A DNA stretch of 64,000 bases from Variovorax paradoxus (GTDB taxonomy: Bacteria; Pseudomonadota; Gammaproteobacteria; Burkholderiales; Burkholderiaceae_C), in NCBI RefSeq assembly GCF_009755665.1, contig NZ_CP046622.1, positions 806,001-870,000 on the forward strand, in the 5' to 3' direction. Below the pieces are notes generated by a model. The model ran no database searches. It was given only the letters and a program-made list of their open reading frames with translations, and was not told where the DNA came from. Of this stretch, positions 34,339 to 42,861 are shown piece by piece (the stretch's first letter is position 1; the number at the start of each line of letters is the position of its first letter). A program made the position numbers and the translations under genes.

Positions 34339-35277
34339 TCAGGGCAGCCGTGCGATGTGTTCGGTCAGCAGGTCGAAAAAGCCCTGCGCATCGCCATCGA
34401 CAATCCAGTTCGCATTGGCGGGGCGGTTCAGGCTGCCGTACCAGTCAGCTGCCGTCTGGCCGAAGCCCATGCCCTCGCGGCTGTCGACTTCGACGTTGAC
34501 CAGCCTGCCCTTGAAGAGCGAGGGCTGCAGCAGGTAGGCGATCACGGTGGCGTCGTGCACCGGCCCGCCGGGCATTTCGTAGTGCCGCATTTCCTGCGGC
34601 GCGTAGGCATCCAGGATGTCGGCGACGATGGCGCCGGCCCGGTTGCCGATGCCACGCAGCCGCGCGATGCGCTCCTCGCTCGTGAGAATCTTGTGCGTCA
34701 CGTCCAGCGGCAGCATCGTCGTCGGCACGCCGCTTTTCAGCACGGCCTCGGCCGCATGAGGATCGGCGAACACATTGAACTCGGCGGTCGGCGTGATGTT
34801 GCCGCCGTTGAAGTGCGCGCCGGCCATGAGCACCAGCTCGCGCAAGCCGCGCACGATGTCCGGGGCTTGCCCAAGCGCCAGCGCAAGGTTGGTTTGCGGG
34901 CCGAGCATGGCGAGCGTCACGCTTTTCTCGGGCGCCTCGCGCAGTGTGCGAATGAGGTAATCGACCGCATGCCCTTCGGCCAGCGGCGTGGCCGGCTCGT
35001 GAACCTCGACGCCGGTGATGCCTTCGCGGCCGTGGATGTTGGCCGCGTGAATTGGCGTGCGCTGCAGTGGGCGCTCCGCGCCGGCGTACACCGGAACGTC
35101 TGTCCGGCCGGCCCATTCGCAGGCAAGGCGCGCGTTGCGCGAGGTCTTGGCCAGCGGAACATTGCCGGCCACCGTGGTCAGCGCCTGGAGCTTCAGTGCT
35201 TCAGGCGCCGCCATGGCAAACAGCAGCGCGATCACATCGTCCGCGCCGGGGTCCGTGTCGATGATCAGGGTGTGCAT
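34339..35277 (-). CDS. Nucleoside hydrolase (IU-NH family)
   Basis: The 312-aa protein begins with the family calcium/ribose-binding motif IIDTDPGADDVIALLFAMA. Other conserved parts are TTVAGNVPLAKTSRNA, LGPQTNLALALGQAPDI, VLMAGAHFNGGNITPTAEFN and AVDYLIRTLRE; a late VHDATVIAYLL holds the last active-site His-Asp. It splits ribonucleosides into base and ribose. It is the last gene of a minus-strand set with a TRAP transporter, 56 bp after the DctP-type gene, which hints that the transporter brings in a nucleoside or similar compound. Confidence 0.93.
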   Translation of the reverse strand: MHTLIIDTDPGADDVIALLFAMAAPEALKLQALTTVAGNVPLAKTSRNARLACEWAGRTDVPVYAGAERPLQRTPIHAANIHGREGITGVEVHEPATPLAEGHAVDYLIRTLREAPEKSVTLAMLGPQTNLALALGQAPDIVRGLRELVLMAGAHFNGGNITPTAEFNVFADPHAAEAVLKSGVPTTMLPLDVTHKILTSEERIARLRGIGNRAGAIVADILDAYAPQEMRHYEMPGGPVHDATVIAYLLQPSLFKGRLVNVEVDSREGMGFGQTAADWYGSLNRPANANWIVDGDAQGFFDLLTEHIARLP

Positions 35278-35333
35278 CGCGACATTGTCGCGGCGGCACC
35301 CTGAAACGACGCCGGTGCTGTCTCTCTACTGAA

Positions 35334-36371
35334 TTACTTCTTGCGTGCTGCGATGGCCTTTTCGGCCTTCGCCACGAGGTCGGCACCCACGGTGCCCTTC
35401 CACTTTTCGTACACGGGCCGCGTGGCCTTCACAAAGGCTTCGCGCTCGGCGGGCGTGAGCTGGGTCACGGTCACGCCCATGGCGGCAATGTCCTTCAGCA
35501 CGGGCTTGTCGGCCTCCACCAGGCCCTTGCGCGCAATGGCAATCTCCTGCTGGCCGGCATCGATGGCGGCCTGGCGCACGATGGCCTGGTCAGCCGGCGT
35601 CCACGAAGCCCAGATCTCCTTGTTGACCACGAACACCAGCGGATCGGCCACGTAGCCCCAGGTGGTGACGAATTTCTGGCCCACGTTCTGCATCTTGAGC
35701 ACGGTGAACAGGAAGAGAGGGTTCTCCTGCCCGTCGACCGCGCCGCTCGCGAGTGCGGGCTGGGCGTCGGCCCAGCTCATCTGCGTGGGGTTGGCGCCCA
35801 GCGCGGTGAACATGTCGGAATAAATCGGCGAGCCGACGACGCGGATCTTCATGCCCTTCAAGTCTTCAGGCGACTTGATCGGCTTCTTGGAATTGGTGAT
35901 TTCGCGGTAGCCGTTCTCGCCCCAGGCAAGGGGCACGACGCCGGCCTTGTCGAGGGTCTTGAACATGTCCTTGCCGACCTCGCCCTGGGTGAGCGCATCG
36001 ATGGCCGCGTAGTCGGGCATCAGGAAGGGCATGGAAAAGAGGTTGAGCTGCTTGACTTGCGGCGACCAGTTGATGGTCGAGCCGACGGCCATGTCGATGA
36101 CGCCCTGGCGCAGCGCGCTGAACTCGCGGGTCTGGTCGCCCTGGATGAGCGAGACGCCGGGGTAGAGCTTGATGTTGATGCGGCCTTGGGTACGCTCCTT
36201 CACGAGGTCGGCCCAGATTTTTCCGGCCTGGCCCCACGGCGTGGGCGGGCCGAGCACGAGGGACATCTTGTATTCGGGCTTGTAGGCGGCCTGCGCCATG
36301 GCGCCGGTCGAGAACATGCCCAGGGCGGTGGCTACGGCGGCAAGGCCCAAGAGGGTGCGGCGGAATTTCAT
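35334..36371 (-). CDS. TRAP transporter periplasmic binding protein, DctP type (second system)
   Basis: The 345-aa protein has a signal peptide (MKFRRTLLGLAAVATALGMF, cleavage near AMAQA) and the DctP fold: YPGVSLIQGDQTREFSALRQ, GMKIRVVGSPIYSDMFTALG with the ligand arginine, and WADAQPALASGAVDGQENPL. GGAGACCTCTC precedes its ATG. Its permease genes lie upstream in the same direction, but a palindromic element fills the 400-bp gap. The nucleoside hydrolase follows. The ligand is not known. Confidence 0.93.
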   Translation of the reverse strand: MKFRRTLLGLAAVATALGMFSTGAMAQAAYKPEYKMSLVLGPPTPWGQAGKIWADLVKERTQGRINIKLYPGVSLIQGDQTREFSALRQGVIDMAVGSTINWSPQVKQLNLFSMPFLMPDYAAIDALTQGEVGKDMFKTLDKAGVVPLAWGENGYREITNSKKPIKSPEDLKGMKIRVVGSPIYSDMFTALGANPTQMSWADAQPALASGAVDGQENPLFLFTVLKMQNVGQKFVTTWGYVADPLVFVVNKEIWASWTPADQAIVRQAAIDAGQQEIAIARKGLVEADKPVLKDIAAMGVTVTQLTPAEREAFVKATRPVYEKWKGTVGADLVAKAEKAIAARKK

Positions 36372-36460
36372 GAGAGGTCTCCTTGTTTTCTGAACACAAT
36401 TAAGCGGTGGATGTTTTGGGGAACGGTTGGGCGTTTCGGGGCTGCTGTTCGGGGGGGCTG

Positions 36461-36726
36461 TTGTTCAGGGCGTGTGCCCAGGCCACCGGGTACTCCCCTC
36501 CGCGAATGTCCCCCGGGGCTGCGCCCCTCCTCCTTTATTTCGCTGCGGGGAGCACCCGATGCCCTGTGCGCCTGGGCACGCTGCTGGTGCTCCGCTGATC
36601 AACGACCGCTCCGTATAACGCGCCCGCTGGCGGGGTGCCTTGCGCAGCGAAATAAAGGAGGAGGCCGCAGGCCGGGGGACATTCGCGGAGAAAGGTACCC
36701 CGTCGGCGGGTGCGCGCCCCGAACAA
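36461..36726 (-). mobile_element. Large palindromic MITE-like element, copy B
   Basis: This is the same element as at 21.5 kb, on the opposite chromosomal strand but in the same direction relative to the host operon. Ends read TTGTTCAGGGCG and CGCCCCGAACAA, so short terminal inverted repeats are visible. The 20-bp inner stem, both mini-hairpins (GGGGC-GCA-GCCCC and GGCC-TGC-GGCC in transcript sense) and the central loop are conserved. It lies between the dctM-type and dctP-type genes; the rest of the 400-bp gap holds only degenerate GAACA-rich sequence. No coding region is credible. Confidence 0.85.
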
Positions 36727-36771
36727 GGCGGTAACCCAACAGCACGAAGCAAAGAGAAGCAGAGTCGCATC

Positions 36772-38070
36772 TCAATACCCCAGCTTGCGCGGCAACCAAA
36801 GCGCGAGCTCAGGAAACGCGATCACCAGCACCATCACCAGGAACATCGAGAACAGCATCCAGCCCACCCACCGCACGGTTTCTTCCATGCGCACCTTGGC
36901 AATGCGGCACGACACCATCAGGTTGACCGCGAGCGGCGGCGTGAACTGGCCCAGTGCGACCTTGAGCGTGAGGATCACGCCGAACCACACCGGGTCCCAC
37001 TTGTAGTACTGCACGATCGGCAGCAACAGCGGCACGAAAATCAGGAAGATCGACACGCCGTCCAGGAACATGCCGACCGTGATCAGCAGCAGGATCAGCA
37101 ACGCCAGGATGCCGTATTCGCCCAGGCCCGAATTCACGATGGCGCGCGTCACCGGGTCGATGATGCCCAGCGTCGAGAGCGAATACGCAAAAATCCCCGC
37201 GAGCGACACCACCAGCAGGATCACCGCCGACAGCTCGCCCGATTCACGCAAGATCACGAACAGGTCGCGCACCTTGATCGTCCGGTGCACGCACATGCCC
37301 ACGAACAGGCCGTAGAACACCGCCACCACCGCAGCTTCGGTGGGTGTAAACCAGCCCGCACGCATGCCGCCCAGAATGAGCACCGGCGCCGCCAGGCCCC
37401 AGACTGCCTCGCGAAAACTCTTCCAGAACGGCGGGCGCGGCAGCGTCGATTCGAGCGCGCCCATCTTGTGCTGGCGGGCCAGCAGCACGGCCGGAATCAT
37501 CAGCGCCAGGCCGGCCATCACGCCCGGGATCATGCCGGCCGCAAACAGCGCCGGCACCGAGGCACCCGGCACCAGCACCGAGTACACGATGAACGCGACC
37601 GAAGGTGGAATCAGGATGTCGGTGGCCGCCGCGGCGCCCACCACGCTGGCCGAGAAGGCGGCAGGGTAGCCCGCGCGCGACATGGCCGCGATCATCACCG
37701 CGCCCACGGCGGCGGCATTGGCTGGGCCCGAGCCCGAGATGCCGCCGAGGAACATGGCCACCGCAATCGCCACCAGCGGCAGCATGCCGGGGCCGCGCCC
37801 GACGATGGCCACCGCAAAGTTCACGAGCCGCAGCGCCACGCCCGAGCGGTCGAAGATCGAGCCCACCAGCACGAACATCGGAATGGCCAGCAGCGGGTAC
37901 TTGCCCAGGCCAGCATAGAAGTTCTGCGGCACGGCCAACAAGCCGAACCACTGCGCGTCGCTGTTGGCCAGTGCAATGCAGGCGGCGCCGGCCAGGCCGA
38001 GCGCGGCGCCAATGGGCACGCCCACCAGCATCATCGCAACGAAGGCGACGAAGAGCAGGGTGGCGATCAC
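36772..38070 (-). CDS. TRAP transporter large permease, DctM type (second system)
   Basis: The 432-aa membrane protein has about 11-12 helices and DctM motifs: MLVGVPIGAALGLAGAACIA, IPMFVLVGSIFDRSGVALRL, FLGGISGSGPANAAAVGAVM and DILIPPSVAFIVYSVLVPGA. I chose the GTG start at 38070: it overlaps the dctQ stop (GTGA), the usual coupling in TRAP operons. It forms the transport channel for the binding protein encoded beyond the palindromic element. Confidence 0.93.
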   Translation of the reverse strand: MIATLLFVAFVAMMLVGVPIGAALGLAGAACIALANSDAQWFGLLAVPQNFYAGLGKYPLLAIPMFVLVGSIFDRSGVALRLVNFAVAIVGRGPGMLPLVAIAVAMFLGGISGSGPANAAAVGAVMIAAMSRAGYPAAFSASVVGAAAATDILIPPSVAFIVYSVLVPGASVPALFAAGMIPGVMAGLALMIPAVLLARQHKMGALESTLPRPPFWKSFREAVWGLAAPVLILGGMRAGWFTPTEAAVVAVFYGLFVGMCVHRTIKVRDLFVILRESGELSAVILLVVSLAGIFAYSLSTLGIIDPVTRAIVNSGLGEYGILALLILLLITVGMFLDGVSIFLIFVPLLLPIVQYYKWDPVWFGVILTLKVALGQFTPPLAVNLMVSCRIAKVRMEETVRWVGWMLFSMFLVMVLVIAFPELALWLPRKLGY

Positions 38071-38648
38071 GATGCGTCGCCTTTGTCGTTCTTGCTTTGC
38101 TCGCCGGTGTACGCCTTGCGGCCGCGGCGGATCATCAGGCCCACCGCGCGCAGCGCGATGGCGAAGGAAACGATGGGCAGCCACATCGAATACCACCAGG
38201 CCGGCAGGCCGATGCCGGGCGTGGTTTCGTCGAAGCGGTAGTCGTCCCACACCATGCGGATGCTGAGCGCCCCGATCAGCGTGAACAGAATGGCGATCAT
38301 GAGCGCGCCGAATTGCGCCAGGCGCTTGCGCCGCGCCATCGAGCCGCTCTCCGAGAAGTATTCGATGCGGATGTGCCGGTCTCGCGCCACGGCGGCCGAG
38401 CCGGCCACCAGCGCCAGCATGATCATCAGGAAGACCGAGAACTCCTCCGTCCACGCAAAGGATGAATCGGTGAAATAGCGCACCAGCACGTTGGCAAAGG
38501 TGATGAGCGCCAGCGCGCCCATGATGATCACGGTGAGCCAGTCCTCGATGGCAAGCGGCACCTTGGTGGGCTCGTCGGCGGCTTCGATGTCTGGGGGAAG
38601 GGGGCTGGCGGCGTCCAGCACCGGGCCGGACTCGTTGGGAGTGGTCAT
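38067..38648 (-). CDS. TRAP transporter small permease, DctQ type (second system)
   Basis: The 193-aa protein has a hydrophilic N-terminus (about 30 residues) and four hydrophobic segments, with DSSFAWTEEFSVFLMIMLAL and ALRAVGLMIRRGRKAYTGEQ near the end. It is the DctQ partner of the DctM protein encoded next, with a four-base overlap. It is the first gene of the second TRAP set; an inverted repeat lies 24 bp upstream of its start. Confidence 0.9.
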   Translation of the reverse strand: MTTPNESGPVLDAASPLPPDIEAADEPTKVPLAIEDWLTVIIMGALALITFANVLVRYFTDSSFAWTEEFSVFLMIMLALVAGSAAVARDRHIRIEYFSESGSMARRKRLAQFGALMIAILFTLIGALSIRMVWDDYRFDETTPGIGLPAWWYSMWLPIVSFAIALRAVGLMIRRGRKAYTGEQSKNDKGDAS

Positions 38649-38671
38649 CGAGAGGGAGGGGGAAAGCAGCT

Positions 38672-38690
38672 ATGGATGGTAACGATCCAT
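38672..38690. promoter_or_regulatory. Inverted repeat upstream of the second TRAP operon
   Basis: ATGGAT-GGTAACG-ATCCAT lies 24-42 bp before the dctQ start, in the 113-bp gap after the Bug gene. Its symmetry and position suggest an operator. No regulator gene is adjacent, so the binder is unknown. Confidence 0.45.
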
Positions 38691-38761
38691 GTCCATCCGT
38701 TCATCGGGGTTTTCCTAAGCTGCGGCCCGGTTCCGCCTCCCTCCACCCCTGTCGAAACGGG

Positions 38762-39763
38762 CTACTCGAGCTTGGCGCCCGAATCCTTGATCAGGCGCTC
38801 CCAGATCGGGCTTTCCTTCTTGTACACGGCGGCAAAGGCCTCCGGCGAGCTTTCCTTCAGGTCGAAGCCCATGGCCGCCACGCGCGCCTGCACATCGGGC
38901 TGGCGCGTGGCCTTGCCCACTTCTTCGGCAATGCGCTGCACGATCGGCTTGGGCGTGCCGGCAGGCATGGCAATGGCAAGCCAGCCCGCCACCCGGTAGG
39001 CCTCATCGCCCAGTCCCTGCTCGGCCAGCGTCGGCACGTCGGGCAGCGTGGCCATGCGGCGCTCGCCGCTCACGCCAACGGCCTTGAGCTTGCCCGCCTC
39101 GATGTGCGGCTTGGCCACCAGCGCGCTGGCAAAGGCCATCTGGATCTGGCCGCCGATCAGGTCCTGCAGCATCGGCGACTCGCCCTTGTAGGCCACGTGG
39201 TTCATCTCGGCCTTCTGCGTAAGGCTCATGTGCGCGCCGGCCAAGTGCGGATACGCGCCCACGCCATACGAGCCGTAGGCCACCTTGCCCTTGTTGGCGG
39301 CCACGTACTTCAAGAGCTCCGGCCCGTTCTTCACCGGCACGCTGGGGTGCACCACCAGCACCAGCGGCGCGGTGGCAATCTGGTAGACCAACGTGAGGTC
39401 GCGCTGCGTGTCGTAGGGCAGCTTCTGGTAGAGGAACTGGTTGGTCAGCAGCGAATTGCTCAGCGCCAGCACCAGGGTGTAGCCATCGGGCGGCGCCTTG
39501 GCCACGGCGTCGGTGCCGATGATGCCGGCGGCGCCGGGCTTGTTGTCGATGATGACCGGCTGGCCCAGCCCGGCGGCCATCTTCTCGCCGATCACGCGGG
39601 CCAGCACGTCGGTTGCGCCGCCCGGGGCAAAGGGCACCACCATGCGGATCGGCTTGGCCGGATAGGTCTGCGCCCAGCTGGCGGTGGTGCCCGTGAGCGC
39701 GAGCGATGCAATGGCAAGGCCGTGCAGGGCTCGGCGGGTGGTGGTGAATGTGGCGTTGTTCAT
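38762..39763 (-). CDS. Bug-family tripartite tricarboxylate transporter binding protein (TctC type)
   Basis: The 333-aa protein has a signal peptide (MNNATFTTTRRALHGLAIAS, cleavage after ASWAQ) and Bug-family marks: TYPAKPIRMVVPFAPGGATD, GQPVIIDNKPGAAGIIGTDA, AKAPPDGYTLVLALSNSLLT and LPDVPTLAEQGL. Bug proteins bind carboxylates and related solutes in the periplasm. No TctA/TctB permease is nearby, so it may be an orphan receptor. It follows the acyl-CoA synthetase by 65 bp and ends the acyl-CoA cluster. Confidence 0.93.
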   Translation of the reverse strand: MNNATFTTTRRALHGLAIASLALTGTTASWAQTYPAKPIRMVVPFAPGGATDVLARVIGEKMAAGLGQPVIIDNKPGAAGIIGTDAVAKAPPDGYTLVLALSNSLLTNQFLYQKLPYDTQRDLTLVYQIATAPLVLVVHPSVPVKNGPELLKYVAANKGKVAYGSYGVGAYPHLAGAHMSLTQKAEMNHVAYKGESPMLQDLIGGQIQMAFASALVAKPHIEAGKLKAVGVSGERRMATLPDVPTLAEQGLGDEAYRVAGWLAIAMPAGTPKPIVQRIAEEVGKATRQPDVQARVAAMGFDLKESSPEAFAAVYKKESPIWERLIKDSGAKLE

Positions 39764-39828
39764 GTTCTCGATGTCTCCGATGGTTGATTTGTTTTTATGC
39801 GCGTGCCGCCAGCCAAGGTGATTCCGGG

Positions 39829-41772
39829 CTATTCGGTGAGCACCCCGGTCTTGAACGGCAGTGGCGCCAGTGCCGCCTCGATCTTTTGCCGCAGCGGCCC
39901 CGCAAGTGCGCCCGCGGCGCCGGCATCGATGCGCACCTGCACCAGGCGCTCGCCCTCATGGGCGGTAAGCGGCCTGGCCTCTGCGCGGACGCCAAGCTCG
40001 CCGCAGGCCTGCTCGACGGCCGCGGCTACCACGCGGCTGGCCGCCATCGCGCGCAGCTCGGGCTTGTAGATCTTGCCGACGTTGGTCATCGGCATGTTCT
40101 CGATGACGATCACCGACTTGGGTTTGGCGGGTGCCTCGTCCACACGCGCGGCGGTAAAGGCCAGCAGCTCGTCTTCCGTTGCCGATGCACCCGGCACCAG
40201 CGTCGCGAACACCACCGGCAGCTCGCCCGCATAGGCATCGGGCGCACCCACCGCCGCGCACAGCTGCACCGCCGGATGCGCGCCCAGCGCGTCCTCGATC
40301 ACCTTGGGATCGATGTTGTGGCCGCTGCGGATGATCAGGTCCTTCGAACGGCCGCTCAGGTTGAGCCGCCCCTCGCCGTCGATCCAGCCCAGGTCGCCGG
40401 TCGCAAGCCAGCCGTCGGCCGTGAAGGCCTTGGCGTTGTCCGCCGGATCGACAAAGCCCGAGAACAGGTTGGGCGACTTGAACAGCACCATGCCCTGTTC
40501 GCCCGGCGGCAGGTCGCGGTCGCTCGCGTTGCCGTTTTCGTCGAGCGCCACGATGCGCATCTGCATATACGGCAGCGGAAACCCGACGCAGCCCGCCGGC
40601 CCGTCCACGCCGGGCGGCGTGATGGTCGAGATGCCAGCCATCTCGGTCATGCCCAGGCTTTCGTGCACATGCAGGCCGAACAGCCGCTCGAAGCGCGCGG
40701 CCAGTTCCGGCGAGAGCACGGCGGCGCCCGTGCGGCAGTAGCCGATCGACGAGATGTCGGCGCCGTCCAGCGGCACGTTCGCCAATGCGGCCAGCACCGT
40801 GGGCACGGCCGAGAGCGAGGTGGGCCGGTACTTTTCGACCATCTTCCAATAGTTGGCAAGCACCTCCTTGTTGCGCAGCAGCGAGGTCGTCGGAATGATC
40901 ACTTCCACTCCGGCAGAGAGCGAAGCGAGCGAGGCCGGCAGCACGCCCGCCACGTGAAACAGCGGATAGCCGTTGATCGAGATGCCCTGGTCGTTCATGC
41001 CCGCGACCTGCACGCTGGCCCAGGCGGTGAACACCTGCGCGCCGTGGCTGTGGCGCGCGAGCTTGGGTGCGCCGGTGGTGCCGCCGGTGTGAAAGTAGGC
41101 GGCAATGTCGGTGGGTGCAATGTCGCGGCCGCTCACGAGGCGGTCCGAAGGCTGCGCGGCGCGCAGCGCGTTGAAGTCGGCGACGCCTTCGGGCAATGCG
41201 CCCGAGGCGCCCGGCGCCTCGTCGTGCGGCGCCACGCGAACCACGGTGGTGAGCGTCGGCACCTGGCTGCGCAACCGCATGGCCTTCGACCACATGCCCG
41301 ATTCGCTGTCCGAGCCGTAGGCGATCAGCACCTTGGCGCGGCCGGCGGTCATCAGCGCCACCAGCTTCTCGTCGGTGAGCAGCGGATTGAGCGGCTGCAC
41401 GATGCCGGCCGCCTCGCCGCCCCAGAGCGCAAGGTGGTATTCGAGGCAGCCCGGCAGCAGCACCGCCACCGCGTCTTGGGGGCCCACCCCCAGCGCATGC
41501 AGCATGTTCGCGGTCTGGTGGATGCCCGCGAGCAAATCGGCGTACGACCAGCGGATCGGCTCATCGGCCGGGTTGCCGGTGCGCAGGAAGGTGAGCGCCG
41601 TCTTGCCGCCGAAGGCCGCGCCCGCGTTGCGAAAGATCTCGTAGGTGCTGCGCACCGTCAGCGCCTCCGCGAGCGGCGTTTCCTCGAGCCGCCGGATATC
41701 GGCCAGGCTGCGCACCGGAAACAGGGGGCGGAACGGCTCGCCGCCCACCGTCGTCTTCTTGCTGTCTGCCAT
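39829..41772 (-). CDS. Acyl-CoA synthetase (AMP-forming)
   Basis: The 647-aa ANL-superfamily enzyme has the phosphate-binding loop YFHTGGTTGAPKLARHSH (about residue 200), GYCRTGAAVL, LGMTEMAGISTITP, the adenine-binding and hinge region GDLGWIDGEGRLNLSGRSKD and the C-terminal lysine in MTNVGKIYKPELR. It activates a carboxylic acid to its CoA ester using ATP. It lies between two Bug genes in a cluster with CaiB-type and beta-oxidation enzymes. It probably activates the imported acid. Chain type is not readable. Confidence 0.92.
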   Translation of the reverse strand: MADSKKTTVGGEPFRPLFPVRSLADIRRLEETPLAEALTVRSTYEIFRNAGAAFGGKTALTFLRTGNPADEPIRWSYADLLAGIHQTANMLHALGVGPQDAVAVLLPGCLEYHLALWGGEAAGIVQPLNPLLTDEKLVALMTAGRAKVLIAYGSDSESGMWSKAMRLRSQVPTLTTVVRVAPHDEAPGASGALPEGVADFNALRAAQPSDRLVSGRDIAPTDIAAYFHTGGTTGAPKLARHSHGAQVFTAWASVQVAGMNDQGISINGYPLFHVAGVLPASLASLSAGVEVIIPTTSLLRNKEVLANYWKMVEKYRPTSLSAVPTVLAALANVPLDGADISSIGYCRTGAAVLSPELAARFERLFGLHVHESLGMTEMAGISTITPPGVDGPAGCVGFPLPYMQMRIVALDENGNASDRDLPPGEQGMVLFKSPNLFSGFVDPADNAKAFTADGWLATGDLGWIDGEGRLNLSGRSKDLIIRSGHNIDPKVIEDALGAHPAVQLCAAVGAPDAYAGELPVVFATLVPGASATEDELLAFTAARVDEAPAKPKSVIVIENMPMTNVGKIYKPELRAMAASRVVAAAVEQACGELGVRAEARPLTAHEGERLVQVRIDAGAAGALAGPLRQKIEAALAPLPFKTGVLTE

Positions 41773-41821
41773 GCGTGTCTCCTGATGTCGTCTTCTTGCC
41801 GGCCGCCTGCGAAGCGCTGTT

Positions 41822-42820
41822 TTACTGGTTCGTGATCTTGTTGTCGCGAATGACCTTGCCCCAGCGCTCGAAATCCTGGCGCATGCGCGTACCCGTCTGC
41901 TCGGGTGTGCCGTAGGCCGCGAAGGAGCCGACGCTTTCGAGCTTGTCCTGCACTTCCTTGTCGGCCAGCGCCGTCTTCAGTTCGGCGCTCATGCGGTCGA
42001 CCACGTCCTTGGGCGTGCCCGCGGGCGCGAGCAGGCCGCCCCACGAGGTGGCATCGAAGCCCGGGAAGCCCTGTTCGGCCACCGTCTTCACGTCGGGCAG
42101 CAGGCTCACGCGCTTGCCCGAACCGACCGCAATGGCGCGCAGCGTGCCGGCGCGGATGTGCGGCATTACCGCCACCAGGTCAGAGAACATGGCCGGCACC
42201 TGCCCGCCGATCAGGTCGGTCACGGCCGGCGCGCTGCCGCGGTAGGGCACGTGCTGCATGTCGAACTTGCCGATGTTCTTGAGCTGCTCGGTCGTCAGGT
42301 GGCCGAAGCTGCCGGCGCCCGCGGTCGTGTAGTTGAGCTTGCCGCCTTCGGCCTTGGCCTTGGCAATGAGGCCTTGCAGGCCGGTGACTTCGGGCAGCGA
42401 CTTCGGGTTGACCACCATCACGATCGGCAGGTCGTACACCGTGCCCACGGGCGTGAAGCTCTTGAAGATGTCGTAGGGCGTCTGGCCGTACAGGTGCGCG
42501 GCCAGCAGCGTGGGCGTGGCCAGCATCACGAAGGTGTAGCCGTCGGGCGCGGCCTTGGCGGCCGCCGCCGCGCCGATGGTGCCCGAGGCGCCGCTGCGGT
42601 TGTCGATGAGGATGTTCTGCTTCAGGCCCTGCGACATCTTCTGCGCCACGATGCGCGTGGCCACGTCGGTCGGGCCGCCGGGCGGAAAGGGCACGACCAC
42701 GGTGATCGGCTTGGCCGGCCAGGCTTGCGCGAAGGCGGCGCCTGCCACCAGCGGAAGCGCCAGGGCGATGAGCGCGCGGCGCGCGGGATTGCGAAGGGAG
42801 CGGGAAAAAGGAAATGCCAT
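41822..42820 (-). CDS. Bug-family tripartite tricarboxylate transporter binding protein
   Basis: The 332-aa protein begins with a signal peptide (basic MAFPFSRSLRNPARRALI, cleavage after AAFAQ) and has AWPAKPITVVVPFPPGGPTD, QNILIDNRSGASGTIGAAAA, AAPDGYTFVMLATPTLLAAH and LPDVKTVAEQGFPGFDATSW. It is a Bug-type solute receptor, a different paralogue from the one at 38.8 kb. Two Bug proteins in one catabolic cluster may bind related acids. It is 41 bp after the CaiB gene. Confidence 0.93.
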   Translation of the reverse strand: MAFPFSRSLRNPARRALIALALPLVAGAAFAQAWPAKPITVVVPFPPGGPTDVATRIVAQKMSQGLKQNILIDNRSGASGTIGAAAAAKAAPDGYTFVMLATPTLLAAHLYGQTPYDIFKSFTPVGTVYDLPIVMVVNPKSLPEVTGLQGLIAKAKAEGGKLNYTTAGAGSFGHLTTEQLKNIGKFDMQHVPYRGSAPAVTDLIGGQVPAMFSDLVAVMPHIRAGTLRAIAVGSGKRVSLLPDVKTVAEQGFPGFDATSWGGLLAPAGTPKDVVDRMSAELKTALADKEVQDKLESVGSFAAYGTPEQTGTRMRQDFERWGKVIRDNKITNQ

Positions 42821-42861
42821 GACTTCTTCAGTGAATCAATGAGGAGAAGGAAAGAGCGTCT

